A stretch of DNA of 64,000 nucleotides, from the NCBI GenBank assembly GCA_023055425.1, contig JALGPY010000003.1, positions 18,783,001-18,847,000 of the forward strand. The letters are read 5' to 3'. Below, piece after piece: positions 33,048 to 46,514 of this stretch; position 1 is the stretch's first letter, and each line of letters opens with the position of its first letter. This DNA is from Linanthus parryae (taxonomy: Eukaryota; Streptophyta; Magnoliopsida; Ericales; Polemoniaceae). Position numbers and translations under genes: made by a program. The notes under the pieces are model-generated. The model saw only the letters and a program-made list of their open reading frames with translations, was not told where the DNA came from and made no database searches.

Positions 33048-36000
33048 ATGGCCAAGACAAGAGTAACCAGACCCGTCAAGGAAGATGAAGAGATACCCGA
33101 GCTTCCGCAGGCCTTGTGGCGAAAAGCCCCCTTTCTGGGTGGGAAAGATTTCTATCATGCGAGGGTAAAGGCGAAGAGGATGCCTGATCCTGTTCCAGTT
33201 GAGCGATTGCTGACGCTGACTCGCCCAGTTAACTCAGCCTTGCTCGAGTTGGTTGGTTCTGAGGATGTAGTTCGATTGGGGATCGAGAACGAACACTTCC
33301 CATATACTGCCATTTCTACTCAGGCGTTCGTCCAGAAATTGGACTATATGGATGAGTGGATTGACCACGTGTTGGATCATCACGCCGAGACTCTTAATGA
33401 AGCCGGCGTATACTTTGCTATCCGTGCTATGAAGGGTGCTGCCGTGAAGTTGGATCAGTCCATGCTTCTAGACCTTCTGTCCCGTTACTCGCCTGCGACT
33501 CATACGTTCCATTTTGCTGAGTTCGAGGCTGCCCCGACACTCGAGGACGTTCAAATGCTATACGAGCTTTCCCCCATGGGCGAGGTGGACCCTTGGAGTC
33601 CCTTGAGGACATCAGCGGAAATGGCCTTGTACGCGCAGATGGAGGAGTGCCTAGCAGAGGTAAAGAAAATCTCCACTCGGTGGACCACTACAAAGCCTCT
33701 TCCGAACTGGCAGCTGGTTGATACGTCTGCGAAGAATACCTGGAACAAGTGGTTGCAGTACTTCTTCCGAGACTATGCGAACAGCAGCATTACTAAGAAG
33801 CTGCTGAGCGAGGACCCGGAGGCCGAGAATTACGTAGAAGGCAAGGGTTATCATTTAACCCTTTGTGCTTTTCTCTGTGCCTGGCTTTCGAGGTACCTGA
33901 TTGATGGTCACCCCCATGACGGAGTCTTCTACCATGTGTTGCCGCTTGCTGTAAGGCTTGCTCTTGGCCAAAGGGTCGCACTCGGACCCTTGGTCTTGGG
34001 CACGCTGTACTATAGGCTTGATCAGCTGGTTCTGGCTATGAGGGAGTCGCGTGGCCGCCTCGATGTACTAACTTTTGTCAATATTTCCTTTTTGACAATG
34101 TGGGTGTTTGAGCGCTGGCCGTCTTATGCTCCAACTGCCCTCCAACTTGATAAGTGGTGTCCCCCAGGCGAGACAGAAGCGCGCAACAGCGGAAGAGCTG
34201 CGAGATGGTTTGGAGCAAGCAATACCAAGTGTGCTTGGAGTTTGATATGCGACAAACGAAAGGAGTTTACTGCCAGGCCCTACGCCACGCGTATCGAGAA
34301 TGCGCGATGGTTTCCAATGCTATACCCCTCCAAAGGTATGGTCTTCTCGGAAGAACTTCTTTTTGAAAAGGGACCGCATTTCCACGAGCGCTATCGTGAG
34401 TTCTTTTGCTGGTGTCTGCGAGGCTCCCTTCCTGCCCTTGCAGAGCATATTCGTGAGCTCGAGCCAAGGTATGAAAATCTTACAGTGGATGTTGACCCAA
34501 CTCGGGTTTCTCCTCAGTTTGGTTTTGATGCGGTGGCCCCATCAATCTGGCCCCAGTCTATTATCAGAGGATGCTACAAGCGCTTGCTGACAAAGGAGTG
34601 CAAGACGGTCTTTTTGAACAATCTTCCCTTTGAGCAGCCTGCGGGAACTCGCGAGGGTGGTTGTTCCCAGAACTGGCTCGCATACTGGGTTGCCCAGCAA
34701 ACGAGGATTGAGACGGAGGCGGCGGCGAAGCCAGGTAGGGCCCCCCTGATCAAAAGAAACTCTTTTCCGTTTCGCCCCACTTGCAGTCTGAGCGAGTCTG
34801 AGTATGGTTGCTACTCACTATGGGACCGTGAGAACCATTTGTGCCCCGATTTCATTCTGAAGGAGCAAGTCGCCGCAATCAAGAAGGGCGATACGCATGT
34901 CATCAGATATAGCAAGGCGTTTGCTGAGGTAAGCAATCTCTTCGCGTGTGTTAAGCTTCTTGACAAGCCTATCTCTTATTTTCATTCTGCACTATTTCAG
35001 TGTCATGTGCGGAGGTTCGCAGCTGGTGATCGCTCCAAATCGCTGGTTAACACCATTGTTGCCACCAGAAGGCAGGGGGAGTCGTTCCGGCTAGCATAGA
35101 GGATGGACGCCGAGGTCGAAACAAAGGTTCGCGCAGTCATGAATACTTTTGCTGACTCGCTGATAGACAACCCTCCGGCTCTGTCTCCTCCTAGAGATGA
35201 CCCGTCTCCTCCAGCGACTGCGGTGCCGAGAGTGAAGAGACCTAGGCAAAAGGGAATTACGATTTCTTCCCCTAGAAGTGCTCCAGCTTCTCCCCCAGTG
35301 AGGTCCCTTTCTATCAAGGACAAAGGCAAAGTTCGCATGCCCAGCAAAGTGCGGAAAGATCTCGCAGTTGAGACTTTCATTCCATTCAACCAAGAGGAAG
35401 AGGAAGAGAAGCAGGAACCCCAAGCAAGTGATGAAGAAGAAGTAACAGTTGTGATGCACGAGGAAGAATCAGGAGGTACTTCCGTCGCATTTTCTTTCCC
35501 GTTATCATGACTTCTTTGCAATTCTCTTCTTTGAACCAGTTGTGTATTCGCAGATGATGATGATGCAGCCGTTGGTGGCCTTGTGGCCAAGAAACAAAAG
35601 AGAGGTGCCCATTCTGGCGTTTCAGATGATCCCATAAGCGAGGACGTTCTTGCTGAGTCCCGAAAGACAGCCGCAGAGGCTGCTGAAAGAAGAAGGCAGC
35701 GAGAGGAAGAGGAGCTCGAGCGTGTGAAACAGCGGAGCCTCGAAGAGCAGCATGTTGACGACTTAGCGCGCCCAGTTGGCGAGGAAGACGAGCTTCCCGA
35801 AGAAGTGGCTCCTCATGTGGAGGAGGAAGGCGAGGTTCCTGGAGAGGACGCAGCGGCCTTGGAGCAAGTCCAGGCGGATTTCGAAGAGATCGCAGGTGGC
35901 GATAAAGGTGAGATCTTCAATCTCGCTGTAACTTATAGAGATGTTATTGTGGGTGCGTTAAAGCACGGTGTGTCAAAGGCTGACATTCGCCGTTGGTTAG

Positions 36001-37340
36001 AAGGCAAATGCGGAGAACCCTCAGGTAACCATTTGAGTGATATGCACATACTAGGCTGTATCCACTTGAGGCAGAATCATGACTGGTTTACTCGCATCCC
36101 AGGTCACGCTTCTCTTAAAGACTTGCTTAGTGAGGACACACTGATAGGGCACGGTTCCACGTCCCTAGTGTATGATGAGGATACCTCAATCCCACCTTCG
36201 CGTGGAGGTGCTTACTCTTAGCTTTAGTAAAGATAGCGAAATAATTTGTAACAAAAGTTACCTCGTATCATCGCATTTAATGTCGCAGGTCATGCTGAGG
36301 AACCTGAGCTAGAGCAGAGGAGTCAGCCTTCTGCATCCTATGTTCCAATTCCGAGCTCCCATACCGAGAAGTCCGTCGCAGCTGCTGGACACACAAGTGA
36401 GCTTCTCGAGGATGTCATCGAACTTTCCGATGATGTCGAAGCTGATGCTGTGCCAATGGACGAAGGTGTCCGTACCGGTGGTGAGGAAGAAAGGACAGGT
36501 GCTGCCAATGTTTTCGCATCTGAGAGCGTCCTTCGCCCAGCGACTTCGGCTGTCCCCTCGCCTCCGGCGATGACTGAGCTAGAGGCACCTATTCCTGCGT
36601 GGAGCATTTGGGGCTCGCAGGTTGGGAATGCAGTCGCAGCTGGTGCGGCCTACACTCTTCCTCCCGACTATGAGAGATTGGAGCTCGCAGCTGATAGGAG
36701 AGCCATGGAGCGAGGGCAGTCTTCGAACAACCCGGTGGCTCGCATTCCTTCTCTTCATGAGATTCTGGAAGGCACTGGTAAGTAAAGTTTTACCGTTCAC
36801 ACGTCGCATTGTTTGCTTGCGAGTTTTGATATCATAATTCTCTTTTGAATTTTGACGTCTCAGGTTTGAAGCAAACCTATGTAGACTGGGTGGTTCGAAT
36901 GCGTCTCAGGTACCCTCGATCGTTTGTGAGATCTCTTGGAGATAGGGCCTTTTGACAGGAGGCTATTCCTTTTTGAAGCCATTTGGATACTGGAGCAGCT
37001 GTCTGCGGCTACACCTGCGACCATTTCGGTCTAGAGTGCTGAATTGCTGTGCGGCATGTGCCAAAATCTCCTGATCAAAGTCCAGGGCAGACTTGGTTTC
37101 AAATTCCTCAAGGACAGAGTTACACTGATTCGCGCAGCTGTAACTTTGAAACTCGGTCACCAGAATCTCGCAGCTGAGATGCAGAAGGTGGAGCAGCAGA
37201 AGCAAAAGGTTGATGAAGCTCTGAAGCTGTATCATGAGATGAATGCCAGGTGCGAGCTACTGAAGCAAGAAGTGAAACAAGTGGAGAAGCTGAGCGAGCA
37301 TTTCGAGCCCCAGGACTCCTTAATCAAGAATTTGTTTTGA
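33048..37340 (+). pseudogene. Antisense five-exon PMD gene of element B (broken)
   Basis: Exons: 33048-34928, 35001-35475, 35554-36207, 36289-36777 and 36864-37340. All four introns are GT-AG (72, 78, 81 and 86 bases) and sit exactly where A has them. Exon 1 has 627 codons as in A and holds the plant mobile domain (THTFHF, TLEDVQMLYEL). Intron 1 is 72 bases here with no stop, so exons 1 and 2 look like one frame. A's 73-base version shows it is an intron. Lesions are TAG at 35097-35099 (Trp in A), one extra base near 36933 and TAG near 37032 (Gln in A). In codons 53-124 of exon 1, A and B differ by about 11 silent and 4 amino-acid changes, which points to selection on the protein before decay. 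Confidence 0.75.
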
Positions 37341-37811
37341 CTTTTCGAATTTTGAAAAGAAAACAGGAAAATAGCTGAAACATTAATGTAATGTCTTGAA
37401 ACATTAATGTAATGTTGCTAGGGTTCTGAAACATTAATGTAATGTCTTGAAACATTAATGTAATGTTGCTAGGGTTTCTCCCCCCCTTTTTTTAACAACA
37501 AACAATGAGTTTGCCCGTTTTGCCCTTTTCGGGACTTGACAGGATATCTTTGTGTATATCCCATCGTGACGTCAGCAATTGATACTTTGCTTGATTTTCG
37601 CGCTAATTTCTCGGCAGATAAACACGCTTTTGTTTGGAAGTCCATCCGAATCATGACTATCCGTCATTTATTAGGATACGCAACTGAATCGTCGTAGCCT
37701 TTAGTAGGGTAATTGATTGTTACCGCTTTTCAAGGCGTAAGTGATTGAACTTACCCTCTTTTTTGAATTTTGCTGACTCATCTTGGGCAACCGAAGAGCC
37801 TGTACAGGGTC
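37341..37811. other. Spacer between the antisense genes of element B
   Basis: Non-coding. It holds four copies of GAAACATTAATGTAATGT (37377-37470), arranged as a tandem duplication of about 53 bp. A has two copies. A C/T-rich stretch follows (37475-37495). Confidence 0.6.
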
Positions 37812-37818
37812 TATATAA
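37812..37818 (+). promoter_or_regulatory. TATA box for the small antisense ORF (B)
   Basis: TATATAA in GGGTCTATATAAACCC, about 40 bases before the ATG at 37855. Matches A's box at 23380-23386. Confidence 0.5.
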
Positions 37819-37854
37819 ACCCTGTCTTTGCTATTTGGGTTCTTCATCCCAAAC

Positions 37855-38202
37855 ATGTGCTTTGCCGTGAGTCCTTACGACTGCTGGCTTCAACGCTTGT
37901 TTTTCGTTGATTCATGGCAACTTCAAGTTTTGAATCCTGAGTTTGCGCTTTGTGCTATAGAAATAGTTTCCAAGATCCACTTTATGAGGCTTATTGCTCT
38001 TTATAACCATCATAAACAAGATGCAGATAATATCTCATGTGTGTTCGAAGAAATTTCTTCGTGTATTATGTGTGCAGGTCATGTTTCCGGCCGCCTCGTG
38101 GTGAGGTGCAGCGCCGAAGTGGTCGTGCTACCGTCTCGTAATGAACGACGGAATTCTTCTTCAGCATCTCCGAAGAAGAATCCGTCACCTTCACGTTTGT
38201 GA
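37855..38202 (+). CDS. Small antisense ORF of element B (115 aa), unknown
   Basis: The frame MCFAVSPYDCWLQRLFFVDS... has the same length as the copy in A and is open throughout. Changes between the copies cluster in the Ser/Pro/Lys-rich C-terminus (NSSSASPKKNPSPSRL here), and the Cys-rich middle is unchanged. It is conserved while the flanking sequence is not, and it has its own TATA box. I recognise no domain and cannot give a function. It lies antisense to the element's gag-pol, downstream of the PMD gene. Confidence 0.5.
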   Translation: MCFAVSPYDCWLQRLFFVDSWQLQVLNPEFALCAIEIVSKIHFMRLIALYNHHKQDADNISCVFEEISSCIMCAGHVSGRLVVRCSAEVVVLPSRNERRNSSSASPKKNPSPSRL

Positions 38203-38844
38203 GCTCGGGCTGACGAACCGTCGCGTTCATCCCCGTCTACAAGGAGCCCTTGCCCTTTGGAGCTTCTGCTTGCCTGTGGATCGCCGGAACCGGTGGTTCC
38301 TTGGGCAAATGTTATGGGGTGCATATCTGACAACGGTCTTGTCGGATAGCGGGATCTCGAGCGTATGGCTTCATGTGGCTCTTTTAGAGCAAGATCCCCC
38401 CTGCTACAGATGTTCACCCGCAGATCTGGGCGTTGCGTAGCCGGCGTTGGAAGCCGGTGGGTTCATCCTTTGCAGTCCGGGTTTCCGTACTGTGTCCCTG
38501 CTGGCTTAGTAGCCACTTTTCGAATGTATTGTAAGCCATGTTGGCTGCGTAGTTAGATTCGAGCTTTTCGCTTGTAAGCTGCTATCTAGATAGATAAATT
38601 GTAAGTCATTTGACTCATAATGATAAATAGCTTTCTGTATTATCTGCTGTCTCTTTACAACAGAATACAATTTCGCATGCGTTTCGGCATATTTCGCCTT
38701 GCATAATGCTATGTAATTGTTTCGCATCTGCGATATATTTATTGATTCGCGGGTGTTTCGCTAGATCGTTCGAGATCGTATCTTCGCGGCTGTGCCATCT
38801 CGGCGGATGGGCTTGCAATTGGCCGTTGTAAATCATTTAAGATC
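38203..38844. other. Element B spacer between small ORF and array
   Basis: No gene recognised. It is partly alignable to 22346-22993 of A but with a longer segment near 38210-38480. Confidence 0.5.
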
Positions 38845-39905
38845 ATGTTCACAACACTGCTATCGTAACAGATAGTCTTTAGCAGATCAATTAAGATCGT
38901 TAAGTGGTGCGAATTGCTATCACAGAAGATAGGCTTTATTAGAGAATTGCCTGAGATCATTTCTCGCATAAATTGCTATCCCAACAGATAGACTTTTAGA
39001 AGATCCAATAAGATGATTTTGCACATGCGTTGCCACCGCAACAGATGGGCTTGGGTGATCAACTAAAATCACTTTGCATATAAGTTGCTATCGTAACAGA
39101 TAGGCTTAAGAAGATCAGGTAAGATCGTTTTGTGTATAAGTTGCCATCGTAGCAGGTAGGCTTGAGATCGCACTTGTATAGACCGCTATCGTGAGAGATA
39201 GGCCTAGATGATCAGTTGAGATCGCATTTGCATTTCGCTGCTATCGTAAGAGATAGGCTTTAGATGATCAATTCAGATCGCATTTGCGTTTGGCTGCTAT
39301 CGTAAGAGATAGGCTGTAGATGATCAATTAAGATCGTATTTGCATTGGCTGCTATCGTGAGAGATAGGCTTAAATGATCACTTAAGATCGCATTTGCGCT
39401 TGGCTGCTATCGTAAGAGATAGGCTTTGATGATCACTTAAGATCGCATTTGCGTTTGGCTGCTATCGTAAGAGATAGGCTTTAGATGATCAATTAAGATC
39501 GCATTTGCATTGGCTGCTATCGTGAGAGATAGGCTTAGATGATCACTTAAGATCGCATTTGCGTTTGGCTGCTATCGTAAGAGATAGGCTTTGATGATCA
39601 CTTAAGATCGCATTTGCGTTTGGCTGCTACCGTAAGAGATAGGCTTTAGATGATCAATTAAGATCGCATTTGCGTTGGCTGCTATCGTGAGAGATAGGCT
39701 TTAGATGATCAATTAAGATCGCACTTGCGTTGGCTGCTATCGTGAGAGATAGGCTTTAGATGATCAATTAAGATCGCATTTGCGTTGGCTGCTATCGTGA
39801 GAGATAGGCTTTAGATGATCAATTAAGATCGCATTTGCGTTTGCTGCTATCGTAAGAGATAGGCTTTAAATGATCAATTAAGATCGCATTTGTATGTATT
39901 GCTAT
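38845..39905 (-). repeat. Tandem repeat array of element B (about 54-56 bp units)
   Basis: About 19 units, inverted relative to A. Each has CTATCGTGAGAGATAG-type and GATCACTTAAGATC-type dyads. Variants (GCGTTTGG, GCATTGG; TTTGATGATC, TTTAGATGATC) recur in groups of about three but in an order unlike A's. The array has therefore been reshuffled since the copies split. Confidence 0.92.
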
Positions 39906-40124
39906 TGCAGCGACGAAACCATTGTTAACAGTAATAACAAATTAAATGGAGCAACATAAACAGCTAGAAATATGAACTTCTCATTTGGGAGAATTCTTTT
40001 ATTATAACGCTCTCATATGGGAGAGATGGGATTACAATCCTCTCATATGGGAGAGGAGATTGCGTAAATCATAGCCACATGAGACAATAAGCACGTTATC
40101 ATAAAACGTATGAAATAAGAGAAG

Positions 40125-43100
40125 TCAGGGATAGTACTTCTTAATCCAGCGCATGTTGACTGAACTTGGAGTCGAGGTTGTGCCGTGCAACCTTCGTATG
40201 CTGCAGTAACCACTATCGAAGACTTCTGTGACTTCGAAGGGTCCTTCCCAATTAGCTGCGAACTTTGGGTGAGTTGCTTCTCGCATACAGTGGTCGGATG
40301 CGCGCAAGACCAGGTCTCCGACTGCGAAATCTCTTCGCTGGACTGTCTTATTGTAGGCGCGAGCGATTCTTTCCTGGTATCGCTTGTTGGTTCTTTTGGC
40401 TTGTTCTCGCTTTTCTTCTAGCAAGACTAAATCATGATCGCGTTGATTTTCATAGAGTGCATGGAATGCCAGCCTTGCCGAATTGACTCTAACCTCCGCA
40501 GGTACCACAGCTTCGGCCCCATAACACAGTAGAAATGGCGATGCCCCCGTGGGTGTCCTTGGAGAAGTTCTGTAGGCCCACAGAGCTATGCTTAGAGAGT
40601 CGGCCCACTTCTTGTGGTCGTCTACGACCATTTTGCTCAATATTCTCAACAGCGTCTTGTTAGTCGCTTCGGCTTGTCCGTTTCCCTTTGGGTAGTAAGG
40701 GGTAGAACATATCTGCCTGATATTGTACTCCGCTAATTTCGCAGCTACCTGGCGATTAATAAAAGGAGTACCGTTATCTGAAAGAATGGTGTTTGGGATT
40801 CCGAACCTGCATACGATGCTTTCTTGGATGAAGTTGACCACAGCCAGCGCGTTTGCCGTCTTTAGTGGTATTGCTTCCACCCATTTAGTGAACAGCTCGG
40901 TCGCGGTGAGAATGAAATGGTTCCCATGCGACGTCGGTCGGATAGGACCAATAAAGTCCAGGGCCCATGTGTGAAATGGCCATGGCGTCCCTAATGCATG
41001 TAGATCCACGGCGGGAGCGTGCACTAGGTTCCCTTTGAATTGGCATTCTTGGCAGCGTCGCACTTTGGTGCGGCAATCGACTTCCATCGTGGGCCAGAAG
41101 TATCCGATTGAGAGGAGCTGTCTGCATAATTTCGCACCTCCTTGGTGTTCCACCTGATGAGAAAGGTCCATGACTTCTTGTGCTTCTCTGCCGTCTAGAC
41201 ATCGCAGCAAGTTGCCCTCGTGACCTCTTCGCCAAAGCAGGTTTTCTTGTACCACATATCGAGACGCTTTCCTTTTCAATTTTTCGGCTTCTTTTCTCGA
41301 TTCGGGCACGGTGCCCTGGGTGAGGAAGTCAAACAGTGGCTTCCTCCAGTCCGTGTCGTCATCGGTTAGGGCGACGAGTAGAGAATCTTTGATTAGTGCG
41401 CAACTTTCGCACTTCCCTTGTATCAGGGCTGCGACTGTTGACATGCCTGGCCAATGAATGCCATATCTCTGAGCCTTTCTGTAGATTGACACCTCGCTTT
41501 CTCCGCAAGCGTGTTGGTGAATCTTTTCTAGCAGCTGTTGTCCCTCTTGCTCGGAGACACATCGCATAAGTATTCCTCCAGGACCCTTGTAGTAAAGGGT
41601 GTTGTCGTGGATGCAGTATCCTTTTGTGAGTGCCCAGCTTTCGCTGCTGGTGCCTTTTGCAATAGCTTGCAGGATTGCTTTTCGCCAGTCTGCGTCATCC
41701 ATGTGTTCGTCGTCGCACGCATCCTCTATTAGTGCCGACGATGTTCGCACTTCGATGGAAATCCTTGCGGGGCACTTATCTATACTGACCTTAGATCCCA
41801 AGGTTGCTAAGGCGTCCGCGTGCCTATTGTCCGCTCGGGGCTTGTGCTCGTATTTAACGTCGCAGAATTGCTGCATCAGCTTTTGTACTAGGGTGCGGTA
41901 AGATAGGAGGTTGATCTCCTTTAAACCATATTCGCCCGAGGCTTGCTTAACAATCAGTTTGGAATCTCCCATGACTGTTAAGTTGCTTACTTCCAAAGCT
42001 TTCGCCGCACGTAGCCCCGCGATGAGAGCCTCGTATTCCGCTTCGTTGTTTGTGACTGCGAAGTTGAGCTTTGCGGACATCTGTATGACTTCCCCGTCCG
42101 GCTTTGTCAAGACTATCCCAATGCCTCCACCTTTTCTGGTTGACGAACCGTCGAAGTGGAGGGTCCAATAGGGCACGTCGATCGCGTAGATTTCAGGGCC
42201 TTCGAGCTCTTCTTCGATCACGGGTTCGTGGCTGTTGTCAGGAAACTGTGCCAACAGATCTGCTACCGCTTGCGACTTGATCGCTCTTGGTTTCACGCAT
42301 GTGATATCGTATTGAGAGATGGTCATGTACCATTTCGCCAATCTCCCGCCCGGAGTAGTGTGAGTTAGCAAATATCTTATGGGGTCGCTCTTGGTGACCA
42401 CCACTACTTTGTGTGATGCAAAATAGTGTCTCAACTTCTCTATCACAAAGAATAAAGCAAGGCAATGACGTCCGATGTCTGTGTACCTTGATTCAGCAGG
42501 CTGCACAATGCGAGAGATGTAGTAGATGGGCCTCTCTTGGCCTTCATACTCCTGAGCCAAGAGTGCTCCTATAGATTTCCTTGTTGATGTAAGATATAGC
42601 AGAAGCGGTGATCCCAGTTGAGGCGCGATCATTATCTTTGAGGACGTGAGTAGCTCTTTCAGCTTTTCGAATGCGGCTTCGTGGTCCGGAGCCCAGTTGT
42701 ACGCGGCGTCCTTCTTGAGAAGAGTGCTGAAACAGCATGTGATTCTGCAATTGCTGGGATGAATCTCCGCAGATATGACAGTTTTCCCAAGAATGTCTTC
42801 AAGGTACTTTGGTTGTGGGGTGGCGTCATGCTGGTGATAGCTGACACTTTCGCAGGGTCAGGCTCGATCCCTTGGCGATGGACCACGCATCCCAAGAACT
42901 TCCCAGAAGTCACGCCGAACGCGCATTTCATGGGGTTCATTTTCAGTTGAAAGCTTCTGCATCTGTTGAACACCTTTCGCAGGTCTTTAAGGTGATCCGC
43001 TTCGTGCTTGGATTTGACCACCAGGTCGTCCACATAGAATTCCACCTCCTTGTGCATCATGTCGTGGAATAGAGCCATCATGGCCCGCTGATAGGTCGCG

Positions 43101-43861
43101 CCCGCGTTCTTAAGACCGAACGACATCACCGTGTAGTTGAATACCCCCACAGGAGTGATGAATGCAGTTTTCCGTGCATCTTCGGGATCCATCTTGATTT
43201 GATTGTATCCGCTGAAACCGTCCATGAAACTGAACATGCGATGGCCTGCTGTTGAATCGATAAGCAAATCGATGTTGGGCAGTGGGAAATCGTCCTTAGG
43301 GCAGAAGCGATTGAGATCTCGGAAGTCCACGCAGATGCGGAGCTGTCCGTTCTTCTTCACCACCGGCACGATGTTGGCCAGCCATGTGGGATGGTGATTC
43401 GGCTCTATGAACTTGGCATCTAGGAGTTTGACAATCTCCTGCTTGATCTTCACGTTGAGTTCTGGTCTGAAGCTTCTGGTGCTTTGCTTGACCGGTTTAG
43501 ACCCTAGGATGATGTCTAAACGGTGCATGGTGATGCTTGTATCCAGACCTAGCATCTCATCATATTCCCATGCGAACACGTCCTTGTACTCAGTTAGGAG
43601 CTGCAGCAGTCCTTGTTCCTCTTCGCTTGTGAGGTCCGCACTCAGAAAGACTGTCCTTTTCTTTTCCTCGTTGGGGCTGAGGAACACTTCTTTTAGCTCT
43701 TGCTTTGGTGGTCTTGGCCTGTCTTCCATGCATTCGGGCGCTTCTTTGAGTTTCTCGTCTGGAGTGTCTTGTGTTGGCTCTTCCGTGAGCGCAGCTTGCT
43801 CGATTTGATTGATTTGCCCAGGGACATCCCCATGCCCGTGTGAGGACATCCCCGCGCACCT
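40125..43861 (-). pseudogene. Element B RT - RNase H - second RNase H - integrase
   Basis: Same domain order as in A: RT with EFYVDDLVV, gypsy RNase H, second RNase H (HFDGSSTRKGGGIG), then integrase (HQVEHQGG...CQECQF, WALDFIGPI, ILSDNGTPF, NGQAEATNKTLL). One base is missing near 42740 (AGAATCACATG against A's GAAATCACATG). This shifts the frame between RT and RNase H. From 42632 to 40125 the frame is open for 835 codons, including an intact integrase. It lies directly after, and in frame with, the TGA that ends gag-protease. Confidence 0.9.
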
Positions 43862-46474
43862 TCATATGCGGTAGCATTTCTTCCCATTGGCGTAGAAGCT
43901 CTCTATCTCCTTGCCCTCTGGGTCATGCTTTCCAATCCTCTTCAGAGTGTACACATTCTTCCGATGATATGCGATACGCGGCGCCTCTTCGCGTGTAGGC
44001 GGCTTTTCCTTGGCATCTTCCCTTGTCACCATCACGCCCGCAGGTGACTGGTCCTTGATGTCCTCCCAGAGAGGCAAAGGAGTAGGGTTGAATGGTCCGG
44101 GTGTTTGCTCGTCCGCCATCTCAGTGAACCACACCGCCTCGCTGAGATGTGCTTCGTCCAAGTTGAACGGGTTAATCGAAGCCGGTATCTCGACTATTCT
44201 GTCGTTCCAGATAGCTTTCATAACCTGGTGAGCCGTCGAAGGAACTGCGTCGAAGCGATGAATCCAGGCTCGCCCTATAATCATGTGGTATGTGGTGTTC
44301 GCGTCTATGACATAGAACTTTGCCGAACACTTGATCTTGCCAATCTGAACGCCCAGGCGGATCCATCCGATCGTCATTCTAGAATCGCTTCCGAATCCCA
44401 CCAGTGGAGATGGACGCTTGACTACTTTGTGCTCGGGGATCCCTGCTAGCTTCAGTGTGTGGAGTGGGACGACGTTGAACGCTGCTCCACCATCGACGAA
44501 TGCTCGCTTGAATTCGACGCCGTTGATGATGGCGGTGACGTACAGGGGCCTCTGATGACTCGCATCCGTCTTCTTGTCGCTGGCAGAAAAGGTCATGATC
44601 TTTTCTGTGGAACGAGACGCCCTGATGACTTTCCCGTTTGAGACCACGAGGTCCTCCTCGTAGTCCTCCGCTATCCTTAAGATTGCTTTTGTCATGTCTG
44701 TTCGGCACTTTTCGGAGAAGTTCATCTCGTCGAAGAACTTGTTGAAGCCGTGCGACCCTTTCATGCGGTCGGCACGCTCATCCTCCGTGTCCATGCTGTA
44801 GTCTTCATCCTCATGGAATTCAGCAATGATGGGTAGACCATCTTCTGCGACTTCTTCCAAGTCCACTATCGAGATCATGGCGACCTCTTTGCCCTTCGAG
44901 CCCGACTCTGTATGGGCAGGAAGCGGGTTGTTGCGCACATCCTTCCGGTGGTCGCTGACGATGAGCTCGCCGTTCTTCATCTTCTGATCGAACGCGAATC
45001 TGAGATTCTTGCACTCGGCCGTGGGGTGCATGACCTTGCCGTGGTATTCGCACCACTTAGGGTCCCTCGTCATCTCCTTGGAGGGTGTTTTCTCGAGCGG
45101 TGGCAGGACGCCGTCCTTGCGCCACTGTCTGCAGAGATCGCTTGCTTCCTCCACCGAGCATGGCAGAGGCGGTGCATCGAAGTTCGCAACCTTCGCTTGT
45201 TTCTGGGGCGAAACTGTATTGACCTCAGCTTCGCGTCCCCGCTTGTAGCTAAATCTGCCGATCTTGTAAGTGGTGCCGCTCGCAGGTCGTTCTGGAGCGC
45301 TTTTCTTTTTCTGTCTCTCGACTATGGGCTCGATGTTCTTCGTGCATTCGATTAGTTTTGAAAACGTAGGTGTTTGCAAATTGATTAGCATACCTTTGTA
45401 TTCATCTCGCATACACTGCAAGCATATTTCTACGAGCCGGCTTTCGGGCATTGGATCCTTGCACTCCAAGGATTTCGCTCTGAATTTCTTGATGAAAGTG
45501 ATTCCGTCTTCCTCGCGTTTCTGATACATCCGCGAGAGATGGATCATCGTCACCTTTTCTTCCATCTGGAAGAACTATGTATAGAACTTCTGGACCATGT
45601 CGTCCCAAGTCTTCACGGATCCGGCCTCCAATGTTCGGTACCATTTGTATGCTACGTTCCCAAGAGATTTTGGGAATTCTCGCATCAGCAGCTTGGGATC
45701 GGCTCCGTACGGACCCATGACATCAATGAAACGCATGACATGCTCATGAGCGTTTCCATTGACGTCCTCGAACTTATCCCATTTGGGAGCCTTGTACCCC
45801 GCCGGGTTAGGCATGAGATAGATCTCTCGTGGAATGGGTGGATCGTTGTCTAACTTCGGGATAATGGTATCCGCGAATGACTGATGAGCCAGGATGGTGT
45901 CCACATGCTTCTGCAAAGACGTCATGCATTCTGGAATGCTCCCCTCGGTAGTTGACGGAGGGGTTGCCGTAGGCGGTGGCGACACATATGCCGCCGGAGG
46001 ATTGGGAGCGTATTGACTACCCGCATTTCCCCAGATTGTCGTTGGTGGAGGCAGAGTGTACTGCAAAGTTGGGTTGGACGCCAAAGCCGAGGGCTGAGAG
46101 GCGTGAGCAGCAGGGGGCAGCATCTGTGCCGTTGACCCTTGAACTGAAGGCAGCTGCGTAGCTGACGGTGGAGTCTGCAGATGAGGGTTGGGAGGTGTGG
46201 CTGACACTCCCAATCCTGGGGCGATAGGGGTTCCTCCTCCCTGAGGGATAGCGGTGGCCGGTGGAGGATTCGGCGCAAGGGTGCCAAGAACGGCCAAGAT
46301 TCGTTCTAATTGCGCAGACTGAGACTTGAGAGCTTTCGCCTGACTTTGGACAGTGGCGTCCAAAGACTCTAAAGTCGGTGCCTCGCCGGGAGTCGTCGGA
46401 GTACGGCGGGCCTCGTCTCCCGAGGGAGTTTCGGTGGAAGGCGATCGGTTGCTGACATCATCCTCCTGAGACAT
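43862..46474 (-). pseudogene. Element B gag-protease
   Basis: The ATG at 46474 opens MSQEDDVSNRSPS. The capsid region is broken by TAG at 45573-45575, where A has AAG (Lys). After it the frame is open for 567 codons through the finger (WCEYHGKVMHPTAEC) and protease (VDGGAAFN) to KKCYRI. It ends at TGA 43862-43864, the same TGA as in A. Without the TAG, gag-protease would be one frame of about 870 codons. Confidence 0.9.
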
Positions 46475-46493
46475 GGTTGCTTTTGCTGGTAAG

Positions 46494-46511
46494 TTCACGT
46501 CGGGTTCACCA
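46494..46511 (-). promoter_or_regulatory. Primer binding site of element B (tRNA-Trp type)
   Basis: The minus strand reads TGGTGAACCCGACGTGAA, three bases after the 5' LTR and identical to A's site. Confidence 0.75.
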
Positions 46512-46514
46512 AAA

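Noticed and set aside
34929..35000. Reading exon 1 and exon 2 of B's antisense gene as one continuous frame of about 690 codons
   Set aside because: The 72-base segment is open by chance (a multiple of three). In A it is 73 bases and breaks the frame, while both copies have GT...AG and matching protein on either side, so it is an intron.
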